A DNA stretch of 64,000 bases from UBA4285 sp050944355 (lineage in GTDB: Bacteria > Bacillota > Clostridia > Lachnospirales > Lachnospiraceae): NCBI GenBank assembly GCA_050944355.1, contig JBMNQX010000010.1, forward strand, positions 1 through 64,000. The letters run 5' to 3'. Shown here one piece after another: positions 8,774 through 16,841 of this stretch. The position numbers and the translations under genes are program-made. Every line of letters starts with the position of its first letter. The stretch's first letter is position 1. The notes beneath the pieces are model-generated. The model was not told the origin of the DNA and did no database searches. It saw only the letters and a program-made list of their open reading frames with translations.

Positions 8774-8800
8774 CCTGCACCCTGAAAAACAGAGCGCAGG
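8774..8800 (-). other. Intercistronic RNA hairpin
   Basis: On the minus strand CCTGCGCTCTG and CAGGGTGCAGG form an 11-pair stem (two G-T wobbles) round a TTTTT loop, inside the 67-base gap between the CoA-transferase and the adenylating enzyme. It is followed by a broken T-rich stretch, so it may be a weak terminator or an mRNA-stability element. Confidence 0.5.
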
Positions 8801-8817
8801 CACCGGTTTCAAAACAG

Positions 8818-10416
8818 TCAGTGAATCATTTCCTTCAGTCCGATTTTTCCTTCCTGGAAAATTTTCGGATCCATCAGTTTCAGGTCATCCGCTATGATCG
8901 GCTTGAAATCCATATAGGCAAGAACCTGCGACTGCAGGTCGATGCCCGGCGCGATTTCAATGAGCTTCAGACCTTCTTCCGTCAGTCTGAATACCGCGCG
9001 GTCCGTCACGTAGAGGACGTTCTGTCCGGTCTTGATGGCGTGCGGTCCGCTGAACGTAACCTGTTTGATTTCGTTGACGAACTTTCTCTCAGCGCCTTCG
9101 TGCAGAATGACAAGTTTTCCGTCCCGGATCTCGGCTTTGTAGCCGCCAGCCGTCATCGTTCCGCAGAAAATGACATTGCGCGCGCCCTGCGTCAGATCGA
9201 TAAATCCTCCGGCTCCGGGTCTTCTCTCATTGCCGTTCTTGTCGACGAACAGTGACACGTTGACGGAACCCTGCGGGTCGCACTGCGCGAGCCCGACAAA
9301 TGTCGCGTACAGATAGCCGCTGTCGTACAGGTCGAAGATCGTCGGACTGTCCACAAAAGCCATGGCATTTGTGGTAGAGCCGAACGACGTCCTCGCCGCC
9401 GGCACGCCGCCGAACGCCCCGGTCTCGACCGTCAGAATCAGATCGTCCGCGATTCCCTCTTCGCTTGCCACGTTCGCGATGCCTTCCGGATAGCCGAGTC
9501 CGGTGTTGACCGGGACATGGAGTTTCAGTTCCATCGCGGCCCGGCGCGCCACCGTCTTCTTGACGCCAAGCGGGAGCACCGCTGTCTCTGCGACCGGATA
9601 TTTGTATTTACCCGTATAGGCGGGATTGTAATACTCGCCCATCGTCATGCGATGATTCTTCTCAGGGTCGGTCGTGATGATCAGCTTGTCGATGAACGCA
9701 CCCGGAACGACGACCTCCTTGGCCGGCAGCGCTCCTTTGCGGACCACGTTCTTGACCTGGCAGAGGACAATGCCTCCGCTCGCCTTCGTCGCCATCGCGA
9801 TTGCCTGAATATTTGTCAGGACAGCCTCATCCTCGCAGGTGAGGTTTCCTTCTTCATCGGCTGTCGTTCCGCGGATCAATGCGACGTCGATCTTCGGGGT
9901 CTTGTACGCGAGGTACTCCTCCCCACCGATCGTCACGAGCGACACCAGATCTTCTTTTGTAATTGCATTCGTCTTGCCGCCCTCAAATCTCGGGTCGACA
10001 AATGTGCCGAGTCCTACCTTCGAGAGCTCGATGTCCAGTCCCTTTGCCCGCGTCTTGAACATATGCTCAATGACGCCCTGCGGGAAATTGTAGGACTCGA
10101 CTTTGTTTTCGCTTTCCATCTGGACGATCGTGTGATTCGAGCCGTTGTGGCCGACGATCACACGGCGGATCATTCCTTCGTGGGCGAAATGTTCAAAGCC
10201 CCGGAAAACTCCTCCGACCGGTCCCATGTCGCCGACGCCGGACGCGGACATAATCGTCATATCCTTCGGATGTCCCTCCGCGTTCCAGCGGTCTTCGATC
10301 GCGGCACAGATCTCTTCCGCGAGACAGTTGTTCATGTTGCCGGCACATACGAGAAACGATCCGTCCTTAATCAACTCAGCGGCTTCCGCGGCCGTGCATA
10401 TTTTCGTAAAAGCCAA
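8818..10416 (-). CDS. Family I acyl-CoA:carboxylate CoA-transferase (fused alpha/beta)
   Basis: The 532-residue protein contains both CoA-transferase halves in one chain, as in propionate/acetate CoA-transferases (Pct, YdiF). The N-half has the oxyanion-region pattern CAGNMNN...EEI; the C-half has VETGAFGGVPA, in which Glu331 aligns with the catalytic glutamate that forms the CoA thioester in YdiF-like enzymes. GLAQCDPQGSVNVS and FCGTMTAGG are further family signatures. It moves CoA between an acyl-CoA such as acetyl-CoA and the pathway acid without using ATP. It starts 15 bases after the FAD subunit stop. Confidence 0.92.
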   Translation of the reverse strand: MAFTKICTAAEAAELIKDGSFLVCAGNMNNCLAEEICAAIEDRWNAEGHPKDMTIMSASGVGDMGPVGGVFRGFEHFAHEGMIRRVIVGHNGSNHTIVQMESENKVESYNFPQGVIEHMFKTRAKGLDIELSKVGLGTFVDPRFEGGKTNAITKEDLVSLVTIGGEEYLAYKTPKIDVALIRGTTADEEGNLTCEDEAVLTNIQAIAMATKASGGIVLCQVKNVVRKGALPAKEVVVPGAFIDKLIITTDPEKNHRMTMGEYYNPAYTGKYKYPVAETAVLPLGVKKTVARRAAMELKLHVPVNTGLGYPEGIANVASEEGIADDLILTVETGAFGGVPAARTSFGSTTNAMAFVDSPTIFDLYDSGYLYATFVGLAQCDPQGSVNVSLFVDKNGNERRPGAGGFIDLTQGARNVIFCGTMTAGGYKAEIRDGKLVILHEGAERKFVNEIKQVTFSGPHAIKTGQNVLYVTDRAVFRLTEEGLKLIEIAPGIDLQSQVLAYMDFKPIIADDLKLMDPKIFQEGKIGLKEMIH

Positions 10417-10431
10417 AGCTGTCCCTCCTTA

Positions 10432-12807
10432 TCAGGCGAGTGCCTCGATGGTTCTGCGCAGGCAGGTCCTGACTTCATCGATCTTGTAATCATTTTCGCC
10501 GATTCCCTGTGCGCCCTTTATTGCTATTTCAGCGGCTTTCTCCGCCACTTCCGCGCTCGGTTTCTTTCCGATCAGGTACTTTTCGACCTCAGCAAGTCTG
10601 AACGGCACCGGCGCCGCTGCTCCGAGAACAAAGCGTGCGTCTTCGATCACACCGGCATTCATCTTTACACCCCACGCGAGAGAAATGATCGCGAAGTCGA
10701 TGCTCGGGCGGAGACGCAGCTTGTAATATCCCGTCTTCCAGCCTTCCATCGCAGGAATCTTCACCTCGCGGATCAGTTCGCCGCGCTCGAGGTTTGCGTA
10801 TGCCTTCAGATTCGTGCAGAAAAACTCTTCTGCCGGAATCTCTCTTCCGTGTGTCGTCTCAATCTGCGCCCCGGTCATGACCATCACCGGCGACAGGTCG
10901 GATGCGTTGACGCTGTAGCATCCGCAGTTCATGCATCGCCCTGCTTCTTTTCTCATCGACTCCGGAGCGAATGAAGAGGAGTCTTCGTCGGTCAGTGTCC
11001 GCTGCCCGAGCGGTCTCTCCGGGAGCTTGTTCATCTCGCGCACGCGGGAGTATTCCGGATCAAAGTGCAGGAACCCTTCCTGTACCGGAAGCGGATCATC
11101 CTTGATTCCGAAATCCGCGTTGATGTTCGTCGCCGCGACGCGTCCGGCGCGCACGGCTCTGATCGCGATATTCGGTCCGGTTACGACATCGCCGCCGGCG
11201 TAGATTTTCGGATTCTTTGTCTTTAGTGTCTCGAGATCGGCATCAATCAGGCCTCTCTTCGATTTCAGCTGTGCGCCGAATTTTTCGCCCAGGAAGCTGA
11301 TGTCAACTCTCTGGCCGGTCGCAAGAATGATGTAATCGGAGGCGAATTCCGTCATCTCGTTATAATCGTACTGCGGATTGAATCTTCCGTTCGCGTCGCG
11401 CACCGCGGTGCACTTCATCGACTCGAGTCCGCGCACTTTGCCGTTCTCGTCAGTCAGCACCCTGGAAAGGCCCCATCCGTTGTGGATCTCAAGGCCTTCC
11501 TCGCGGGCACGCGCGACCTCTTCCTTTGAGGCAGGCATTTCATTCTCCTGCTCGAGGCAGACGAGACGCACTTTCTTCGCGCCCAGACGAATGGCCGTGA
11601 GCGCGACGTCCATCGCGACGTTTCCGCCGCCACAGACCAGAACCTCTTCACCGATCGTCTTCTGAAGATATTTGTTGACGTCGACGAGGAAGTTGAGGCC
11701 GAATTCCGTGAGGTTCTCGCCGTCGATTCCGAGAATCGGCTGTTTCCACGCTCCGGTGCCGAAATACATTGCGTCGTACTGTTCATCGAGATCCTGAACC
11801 GTTATGTCCTTGCCAATCTCGACGCCCATCCGAAACTCCACGCCCATTCCTTTCAGAGCATTGCTGTAGCCCTCGACAAGATATCTCGGGAGTCTGTAGT
11901 GCGGAATGCCGTACATCAGTACACCGCCGGGCTTTTCCATGCGGTCGTAAACGACAACCTTGTTGCCCGCTTTGCGCAGATAGTATGCCGCCGCGAGGCC
12001 GCCGGGGCCGGCGCCGATCACCGCGGTCTTTTTACCGTTCTCTTTTTCCGGCGCCTTATAATACTGGTCGGCGTGCTCCAGGATGTAATCGCCCAGAGAG
12101 CGCTCGAGACCGTGAATGTTGACGCTGTCGCCGTGCTCGCACTGATTGCACTTGCCCTGACACGGATGCGGGCAGATCCGGGACGTGAGCATCGGCATCG
12201 GGTTGTAGCGCATAATGATCTTCGCCGCGCCGTCGAAATCGCCGGCGCGCAGCCTGCTCAGATATCCCGGGACATCGGTCCCCGCCGGGCACTCTGCCGT
12301 GCAGGGGCTCGCATGTACTTTCATGCCGCCGAAAATTGAATGATAGCGATTGTTTCCGTAAATCGCGTAGCACTGCTTGCCGCCCTTGCGCATGCAGTCC
12401 AGAACACCGCCGGTCTGGTCCGGAACACGGTAAAACCAGCAGCGGACATCCTGACAAAGGTTTCCGCCTACCGTTCCTCTGTTGCGGATCAGCGGGCTGG
12501 CGATGCTGTGAGCGGCCTCTTTCACGGCTGCGAGACTGCCGTCAAATTCGGGTGCCTTCTCCATATCGCAGAGTTTTGTCAGAGCGCCGACGCGCACAGC
12601 CTTGTCGTCTTTTTTGATATAATTGTCGCCGGAAACATCGTGCAGCGACACGATCGTCTTCGGATACTGCTCAAGAAGTTCTGTCTTAAGAACTCCCAGT
12701 ATGTCCGTTCCGCCGGCGACGACGGCGGTCTCTCCTTCTTCCGCCTGTGATATAATCCGATCCGCTTCTTCGAACGAATCAGGAGTTTCATATTGAAAAT
12801 GTTTCAT
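10432..12807 (-). CDS. Molybdenum hydroxylase FAD subunit split by an inserted GltD-like NADPH oxidoreductase module
   Basis: 791 residues in three blocks. Residues 1-161 are the first part of a xanthine-dehydrogenase FAD domain (VAGGTD 30-35, RNRGTVGGN 108-116) with Cys118, 123, 138 and 146 placed like the extra [4Fe-4S] ligands of YagS-type subunits. Residues about 162-628 are a complete GltD/NfnB-like unit: CTAECPAGTDV (169-179) and CPHPCQGKCNQC (212-223) for two [4Fe-4S] clusters, FAD motif IGAGPGG (264-270), NAD(P) motif CGGGNVAMD (392-400), YAGGD (536-540). Residues 629-791 resume the FAD domain at CGCYSVNASDLSP. The insertion thus sits exactly in the iron-sulfur loop. The enzyme probably exchanges electrons with NADPH, or with two carriers. 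TGATG overlap with the upstream stop. Confidence 0.88.
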   Translation of the reverse strand: MKHFQYETPDSFEEADRIISQAEEGETAVVAGGTDILGVLKTELLEQYPKTIVSLHDVSGDNYIKKDDKAVRVGALTKLCDMEKAPEFDGSLAAVKEAAHSIASPLIRNRGTVGGNLCQDVRCWFYRVPDQTGGVLDCMRKGGKQCYAIYGNNRYHSIFGGMKVHASPCTAECPAGTDVPGYLSRLRAGDFDGAAKIIMRYNPMPMLTSRICPHPCQGKCNQCEHGDSVNIHGLERSLGDYILEHADQYYKAPEKENGKKTAVIGAGPGGLAAAYYLRKAGNKVVVYDRMEKPGGVLMYGIPHYRLPRYLVEGYSNALKGMGVEFRMGVEIGKDITVQDLDEQYDAMYFGTGAWKQPILGIDGENLTEFGLNFLVDVNKYLQKTIGEEVLVCGGGNVAMDVALTAIRLGAKKVRLVCLEQENEMPASKEEVARAREEGLEIHNGWGLSRVLTDENGKVRGLESMKCTAVRDANGRFNPQYDYNEMTEFASDYIILATGQRVDISFLGEKFGAQLKSKRGLIDADLETLKTKNPKIYAGGDVVTGPNIAIRAVRAGRVAATNINADFGIKDDPLPVQEGFLHFDPEYSRVREMNKLPERPLGQRTLTDEDSSSFAPESMRKEAGRCMNCGCYSVNASDLSPVMVMTGAQIETTHGREIPAEEFFCTNLKAYANLERGELIREVKIPAMEGWKTGYYKLRLRPSIDFAIISLAWGVKMNAGVIEDARFVLGAAAPVPFRLAEVEKYLIGKKPSAEVAEKAAEIAIKGAQGIGENDYKIDEVRTCLRRTIEALA

Positions 12808-15173
12808 CAGTTCCGGCCCTCCTTGCTCTTGATCGCCTTCAGAATGACATCCGGTGTAGCCGGATAGGTGTTGACTTCAACCCCGATTGCATTGGAGATC
12901 GCCATCAGAACCGCAGACGCTCCGGCCGCACCGGAAATCTCGCCTATGCCGATTGCCTTGAACATGAAGGAATCCGGGTGGCTCTCCAGAATGACCGAAC
13001 CGTGCTTCGGCATTGCGTTGAATGTTCTTGTCTTGTATTCGATCTGTCCGGAAGTCAGCATCTTGCCTGTACCGTTGACGTCATAGATGCACTCTTCCAT
13101 CGTCGCGGTATCCATGGACGCCGAACCGATGCCGCCCTGCAGCTGCATGCGGACCATGCGGTTGTCGATGATCTGTCCGATATCCGTTCCCTGTACGACT
13201 CTCTCCACTTCAACTTCTCCGGTGTCGAGGTCGACGGCCACTTCACAGAGGAACATGCAGCAGCTCGGCATATCGAACTGTTCAATGTGCTGTCCATAAC
13301 CGACGATGTTGAGATCCTTCGGCCCGAGTTTCTTGATCGGGATGCTCTTCTCCGGCCGGTCTCTCATGTACACCTGGAAATCTTTCGTCTCGAGCTGTTC
13401 CGGCGAGCAGTTAAAATGAAGCGCGCCCATCTCAAGCACTTTCCGCTTCGCGTCCATGGCCGCCTTGGATACCGCCTTGCCGACGGTGATCGTTCCTCTG
13501 GACCCGCAGAGACCGAAGTTTACGACATTGTTGAGTGAGTCAGGCTCCGTCACATAGACGCGCTCGATCGGAACGTTCATGACCTCAGCGGCAAATTTCG
13601 CCGCGGCGGCTCTCTGCCCCATGCCGGATTCCGTGACATCGGTCTGAACGATCAAAGTGCCGTAACGGCCCTTTACGTCCGACTGTATTCTTACCAGGCA
13701 CTGAGTGTTATCTTCCGCGACATCGGCGTTGCCGATGACGCCGGCGCCGACGCCGTATGCCTTGCGTCCCACAATCTTGGTTGGCTTGAGCCAGCCCTTC
13801 CAGAGATCTTTCCAGCCGAACTTGTCGGCTGCTTTCTGCATCGCCTCCGGATATTTTCCGGAGCCGCGGCTCTGCCAGATCAGACCGTCTCGCCAGTAAT
13901 ATTTGTCACCGGGTGCGACATAATTTTTCTTGAATGTCTCGATCGGATCCGCATTGGCCAGCATCATGCAGTGTGCCATGACACGCGCCAGGCAGCTGTT
14001 GAGCTCCTGACCGCCGTATCCGCGGACGATTCCGGCCGGGCACTTATTTGTCACGACGACTTTGGAATCGAGGTCCCAGTTCTTGCATTTGGCCATGACG
14101 AGCTGTGCCTCGCCGAGTCCGACGCCTACCTGTCCCTGAACCGCGTCGCACAGCGCTCCGGTATCCACGTACCAGCAGCCCTGAACCGCGTTGAAAATTC
14201 CGTCCTTCGTCATGCCGATCTTTGCCCGGATCTTCGAACCGAGTCTCTGCTCATGCGCGGCGAACTGCTCGTGCTTCGAGAGAACAAGCTTTACCGGCCG
14301 GCCGGTCTTGATCGCCGCTGCGGCGCAGCAGAGCAAGGTCACGGACATCGTCTGCTTGTTGCCGTACGAACCGCCGACGTTGAACGTCTTGATTCTCAGA
14401 TTCGATTTCGGGATACGCGGTGCGTTGAACAGTTTGCAGATGAACGGGGACTGTGAAGATGCCCACACCGTATAATCGACTCCGCCTTCCCAGCGGACGA
14501 TGATGCTCGGCGTCTCCGGAGCGTTCGGGGCACACATCTTGTTGAATTCGACAAGCGTCTCACCTACGTACTCGCAGTCCTTGAATCCCTGCTCGACATC
14601 GCCTTTTTCTACCCGCCACCACGGACCTTCCGGCTGGAAGTGCGGCACGCCGGGATCGACTTCGTTCGTTCCGCTCTTGAACTTCCCCGGGAACAGAACC
14701 GGGGCGTCCGGTTTCAGCGCATCAAATGCGTCAAATACGGCGGGCAGTACCTCATATTCAACTTTGATTTTGTGCATGGCCTCTCTGGCGATATCAACGG
14801 TGTCCGCAGCCACGATCGCGACCGGATCGCCGTTGAAGTATACTTCATCCGCCATCAGGTCCTTGTGCGGCGGCCAGCCGAGAGTCCAGCCTTTCGGCAT
14901 GTCTTTGTACGTGATTACCGCATGCACGCCCGGATATGCCTCTGCCTCTGATTTGTCGATGCTTTTGATCTTTGCGTGCGCATAGGGGCTGCGCAGCACC
15001 TGAGCATAGATCATGCGCGGCACCGTGAAATCGTCAAGGAAAATGGCCCTTCCGGTGACGATGTCACGGGCATCGGCCCTGACACGATATTTTCCGATGT
15101 GCCGATACGGCTGCTTTTTGCCTTCAACAATCGGCGCATCCCAGTTAAATTTTCCTCTTTCAACCTCTGTCAT
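12807..15173 (-). CDS. Molybdenum hydroxylase large (molybdopterin-binding) subunit
   Basis: The 788-residue protein is an XDH-family molybdopterin subunit: RADARDIVTGRAIFLDD near the N-terminus, the Mo-site glycine loop GGSYGNKQ (267-274), GYGGQEL near the substrate site, CGSRGTITVGKA, and GIGEISGAAGAS, in which Glu745 is the catalytic base position. Such enzymes hydroxylate (or reductively dehydroxylate) aromatic or N-heterocyclic substrates with water. The glycine loop differs from the common GGGFGGKE, and the usual EPH motif reads ETP at 220-222, so the substrate is unlikely to be plain xanthine. ATGA overlap with the 2Fe-2S subunit upstream and TGATG overlap with the FAD subunit downstream show tight coupling. 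Confidence 0.92.
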   Translation of the reverse strand: MTEVERGKFNWDAPIVEGKKQPYRHIGKYRVRADARDIVTGRAIFLDDFTVPRMIYAQVLRSPYAHAKIKSIDKSEAEAYPGVHAVITYKDMPKGWTLGWPPHKDLMADEVYFNGDPVAIVAADTVDIAREAMHKIKVEYEVLPAVFDAFDALKPDAPVLFPGKFKSGTNEVDPGVPHFQPEGPWWRVEKGDVEQGFKDCEYVGETLVEFNKMCAPNAPETPSIIVRWEGGVDYTVWASSQSPFICKLFNAPRIPKSNLRIKTFNVGGSYGNKQTMSVTLLCCAAAAIKTGRPVKLVLSKHEQFAAHEQRLGSKIRAKIGMTKDGIFNAVQGCWYVDTGALCDAVQGQVGVGLGEAQLVMAKCKNWDLDSKVVVTNKCPAGIVRGYGGQELNSCLARVMAHCMMLANADPIETFKKNYVAPGDKYYWRDGLIWQSRGSGKYPEAMQKAADKFGWKDLWKGWLKPTKIVGRKAYGVGAGVIGNADVAEDNTQCLVRIQSDVKGRYGTLIVQTDVTESGMGQRAAAAKFAAEVMNVPIERVYVTEPDSLNNVVNFGLCGSRGTITVGKAVSKAAMDAKRKVLEMGALHFNCSPEQLETKDFQVYMRDRPEKSIPIKKLGPKDLNIVGYGQHIEQFDMPSCCMFLCEVAVDLDTGEVEVERVVQGTDIGQIIDNRMVRMQLQGGIGSASMDTATMEECIYDVNGTGKMLTSGQIEYKTRTFNAMPKHGSVILESHPDSFMFKAIGIGEISGAAGASAVLMAISNAIGVEVNTYPATPDVILKAIKSKEGRN

Positions 15174-15706
15174 TGCTCTTCCTCCGCCTCATTCACGACT
15201 TCATACTGATCCGATTCCACTCCGGCCAGCTTATCCAGTGCTTCCAGCACGGTGTAATGGCTGATGCAGCGGCAGTAGTTTCCGGACAATGCTTCTCTGA
15301 TTTCATCCCCGGTCGGATGTGGATTCTGCATAAACAATGCCTTCGCGCTCATGATAATTCCGGGTGTGCAGTAGCCGCACTGGAATGAGTAGCAGCTGAT
15401 GAATTTCTTCTGGATCGGATCCAGTTCGTGAGTGACCGGATCTTCCAGCCCTTCAATCGTGGTGATATTGCTGCCGTCACATTCCGCCGTCAGAACCATG
15501 CAGCTCGGAACCGCTTTTCCGTCCATGATCACGGTACAGCAGCCGCAGGCTCCTTCATCACAGGATAATTTCGTTCCTGTCAGTTCCAGACGTCTGCGGA
15601 GAGTCTCCACCAGCGTCTCGGAAGGAGGAATCATGCCGTATTTTTCTCCGATCAAAAATTCATACGGCTGATTGTTTATGGTCATACTGACACTTGTCTT
15701 CTTCAT
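15170..15706 (-). CDS. Molybdenum hydroxylase [2Fe-2S] subunit
   Basis: The 178-residue protein from ATG 15706 follows GAGGAGG, so the longer frame to 15760 is rejected. Eight cysteines match the two-cluster small subunit: a plant-ferredoxin set at 49, 54, 57 and 69 (CDEGACGCC...SC) and the helical-domain set at 110, 113, 145 and 147 (CGYC, CRC). It carries electrons from the molybdenum centre to the FAD subunit. It is the first gene of the operon and overlaps the large subunit by four bases. The promoter is about 130 bases upstream. Confidence 0.95.
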   Translation of the reverse strand: MKKTSVSMTINNQPYEFLIGEKYGMIPPSETLVETLRRRLELTGTKLSCDEGACGCCTVIMDGKAVPSCMVLTAECDGSNITTIEGLEDPVTHELDPIQKKFISCYSFQCGYCTPGIIMSAKALFMQNPHPTGDEIREALSGNYCRCISHYTVLEALDKLAGVESDQYEVVNEAEEEQ

Positions 15707-15817
15707 CAATAGCCTCCTCGAGTGTATTTTCCCGTCACCGCCGCGCAGCCCGGTCATCAATCAGATGGGATCATCGGCTCAGTTTTCTCCTTTCGGGAAA
15801 TATCCGGGCGCGCGGTC

Positions 15818-15829
15818 GGTCGATTGACC
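15818..15829. promoter_or_regulatory. Possible operator for the molybdenum-hydroxylase operon
   Basis: GGTC-GATT-GACC is an inverted repeat starting 8 bases downstream of the -10 box, at about the transcription start. A direct GGTC repeat flanks it. It is a reasonable binding site for one of the two TetR-type proteins, but no site has been assigned. Confidence 0.35.
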
Positions 15830-15836
15830 TAATTTC

Positions 15837-15865
15837 AATATAGATAATTATTTGTCAGGTTTCAA
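15837..15865 (-). promoter_or_regulatory. Sigma-A type promoter of the molybdenum-hydroxylase operon
   Basis: On the minus strand TTGAAA (15860-15865), a 17-base spacer and TATATT (15837-15842) form a good housekeeping promoter 131 bases ahead of the 2Fe-2S subunit start. Confidence 0.7.
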
Positions 15866-15955
15866 CGCGAGGGGGTTATTTTCGTCATTATTTCGGAGCG
15901 TTTACTCATTCATGGGTAGACGCTATCACGCACTGACTCTCATTTTTCGCCACAT

Positions 15956-16005
15956 CAAAAATGGGCTGCTGCATCCAGTGCCAAAAAACACTCATGCAAC
16001 AGCCC
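15956..16005 (-). terminator. Terminator of the TetR gene; member of the GGGCTGTTGC hairpin family
   Basis: On the minus strand GGGCTGTTGCAT and ATGCAGCAGCCC (one wobble) pair round a 19-base loop and run into ATTTTTG. It lies just after the TetR stop at 16024. Related hairpins are at 24241-24280 and 33080-33113. Confidence 0.75.
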
Positions 16006-16023
16006 TTGAATCATCCCGTTATT

Positions 16024-16716
16024 TTATTTCTGCTGCTTCTGCTCTTCCACCGCGGTGCGTATGCCTGCAATGAAATAATCGTGCATGCATTTCTCAACGG
16101 CACCCGTATCGGAAAGACTGATCTTCAGTTCTTTCTCCATTCTGTTGATCAGGAGCGGCTTTTCCATGAAACTCATGATGGCAGACATGACAGCTCTCGC
16201 GATCACCGCTGCCCGGAACATTTCCTGTCCGCCCATCAGTCTGTTGATCAGCTGCGCGAGGACCTTTTCGTTCTCATCGACAGCGACACCCGATATTATG
16301 CCCTGGCTGTCCGGCGGGAATCCGTTCTCATGCTCTACCAGACCGATATTTACCATACTTTTCTTCGGATTGAATGTCATGTGCATGGTCTGGCTGATGA
16401 CATAATCGATATGTTTCCACGTCTCCTCATCCGTTCCGCCGGGCTGTTCCAGATATTTTTTGCTGTCAGCCGTCAGTTTCGAATAGATTCTCTGCAATCT
16501 CCGGGCGGCATCCATAACCGCCTCATGAACCAGATTGTCTTTGGTCTCGAAATGAAAACTGATCGCAGACAGTGTCACATCCGCCAGTTTTGCGATGCGG
16601 CGGGTTGACGCGACTTCATAGCCGTATGTTGCCAACAGATACTGTGTCGCTTTGATCAGCTTTACCTTTGTCGTGTCATTTTCCCTGATGCCTGCAGCTT
16701 TTCTCTCATCTTTCAT
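16024..16716 (-). CDS. TetR-family transcriptional regulator
   Basis: The 230-residue protein has a clear N-terminal TetR helix-turn-helix (ATQYLLATYGYEVASTRRIAKLADVTLSAISFHFETKDNL, residues about 26-66). The helical C-terminal domain resembles CerR-like ligand domains. It lies between the molybdenum-hydroxylase operon and the anion transporter, all on the minus strand, and has its own promoter and terminator. Its promoter shares the same hexamers and a downstream TGTTCGG element with that of the transporter, so it probably represses itself and the transporter and perhaps the hydroxylase operon, responding to the pathway substrate. Confidence 0.9.
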   Translation of the reverse strand: MKDERKAAGIRENDTTKVKLIKATQYLLATYGYEVASTRRIAKLADVTLSAISFHFETKDNLVHEAVMDAARRLQRIYSKLTADSKKYLEQPGGTDEETWKHIDYVISQTMHMTFNPKKSMVNIGLVEHENGFPPDSQGIISGVAVDENEKVLAQLINRLMGGQEMFRAAVIARAVMSAIMSFMEKPLLINRMEKELKISLSDTGAVEKCMHDYFIAGIRTAVEEQKQQK

Positions 16717-16748
16717 AATCTATCCCCGTCTGTCCGAACATTAAAATC

Positions 16749-16777
16749 AGTATACCCCAGGAAACAGACAGGGACAA
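16749..16777 (-). promoter_or_regulatory. Promoter of the TetR gene
   Basis: On the minus strand TTGTCC (16772-16777), a 17-base spacer and TATACT (16749-16754). The leader then carries AATGTTCGGACAGA, an element also present after the transporter promoter. Confidence 0.7.
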
Positions 16778-16841
16778 GTTCAGTGCCGGATCGAAAGTGC
16801 ACACCGGGCTTCCTCAGACCTTATAAATCCGTCTGCGCATA

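Noticed and set aside
7245..10974. Long open frames of about 550 and 485 codons on the plus strand
   Set aside because: They are mirror images of the adenylating enzyme and CoA-transferase genes, have no family signatures and no ribosome sites; they come from the GC-rich codon use of the minus-strand genes.
12807..15173. Calling the molybdenum hydroxylase a xanthine dehydrogenase
   Set aside because: The family is right, but the altered Mo-loop, the ETP in place of EPH and the CoA-linked neighbours do not support purine as substrate.
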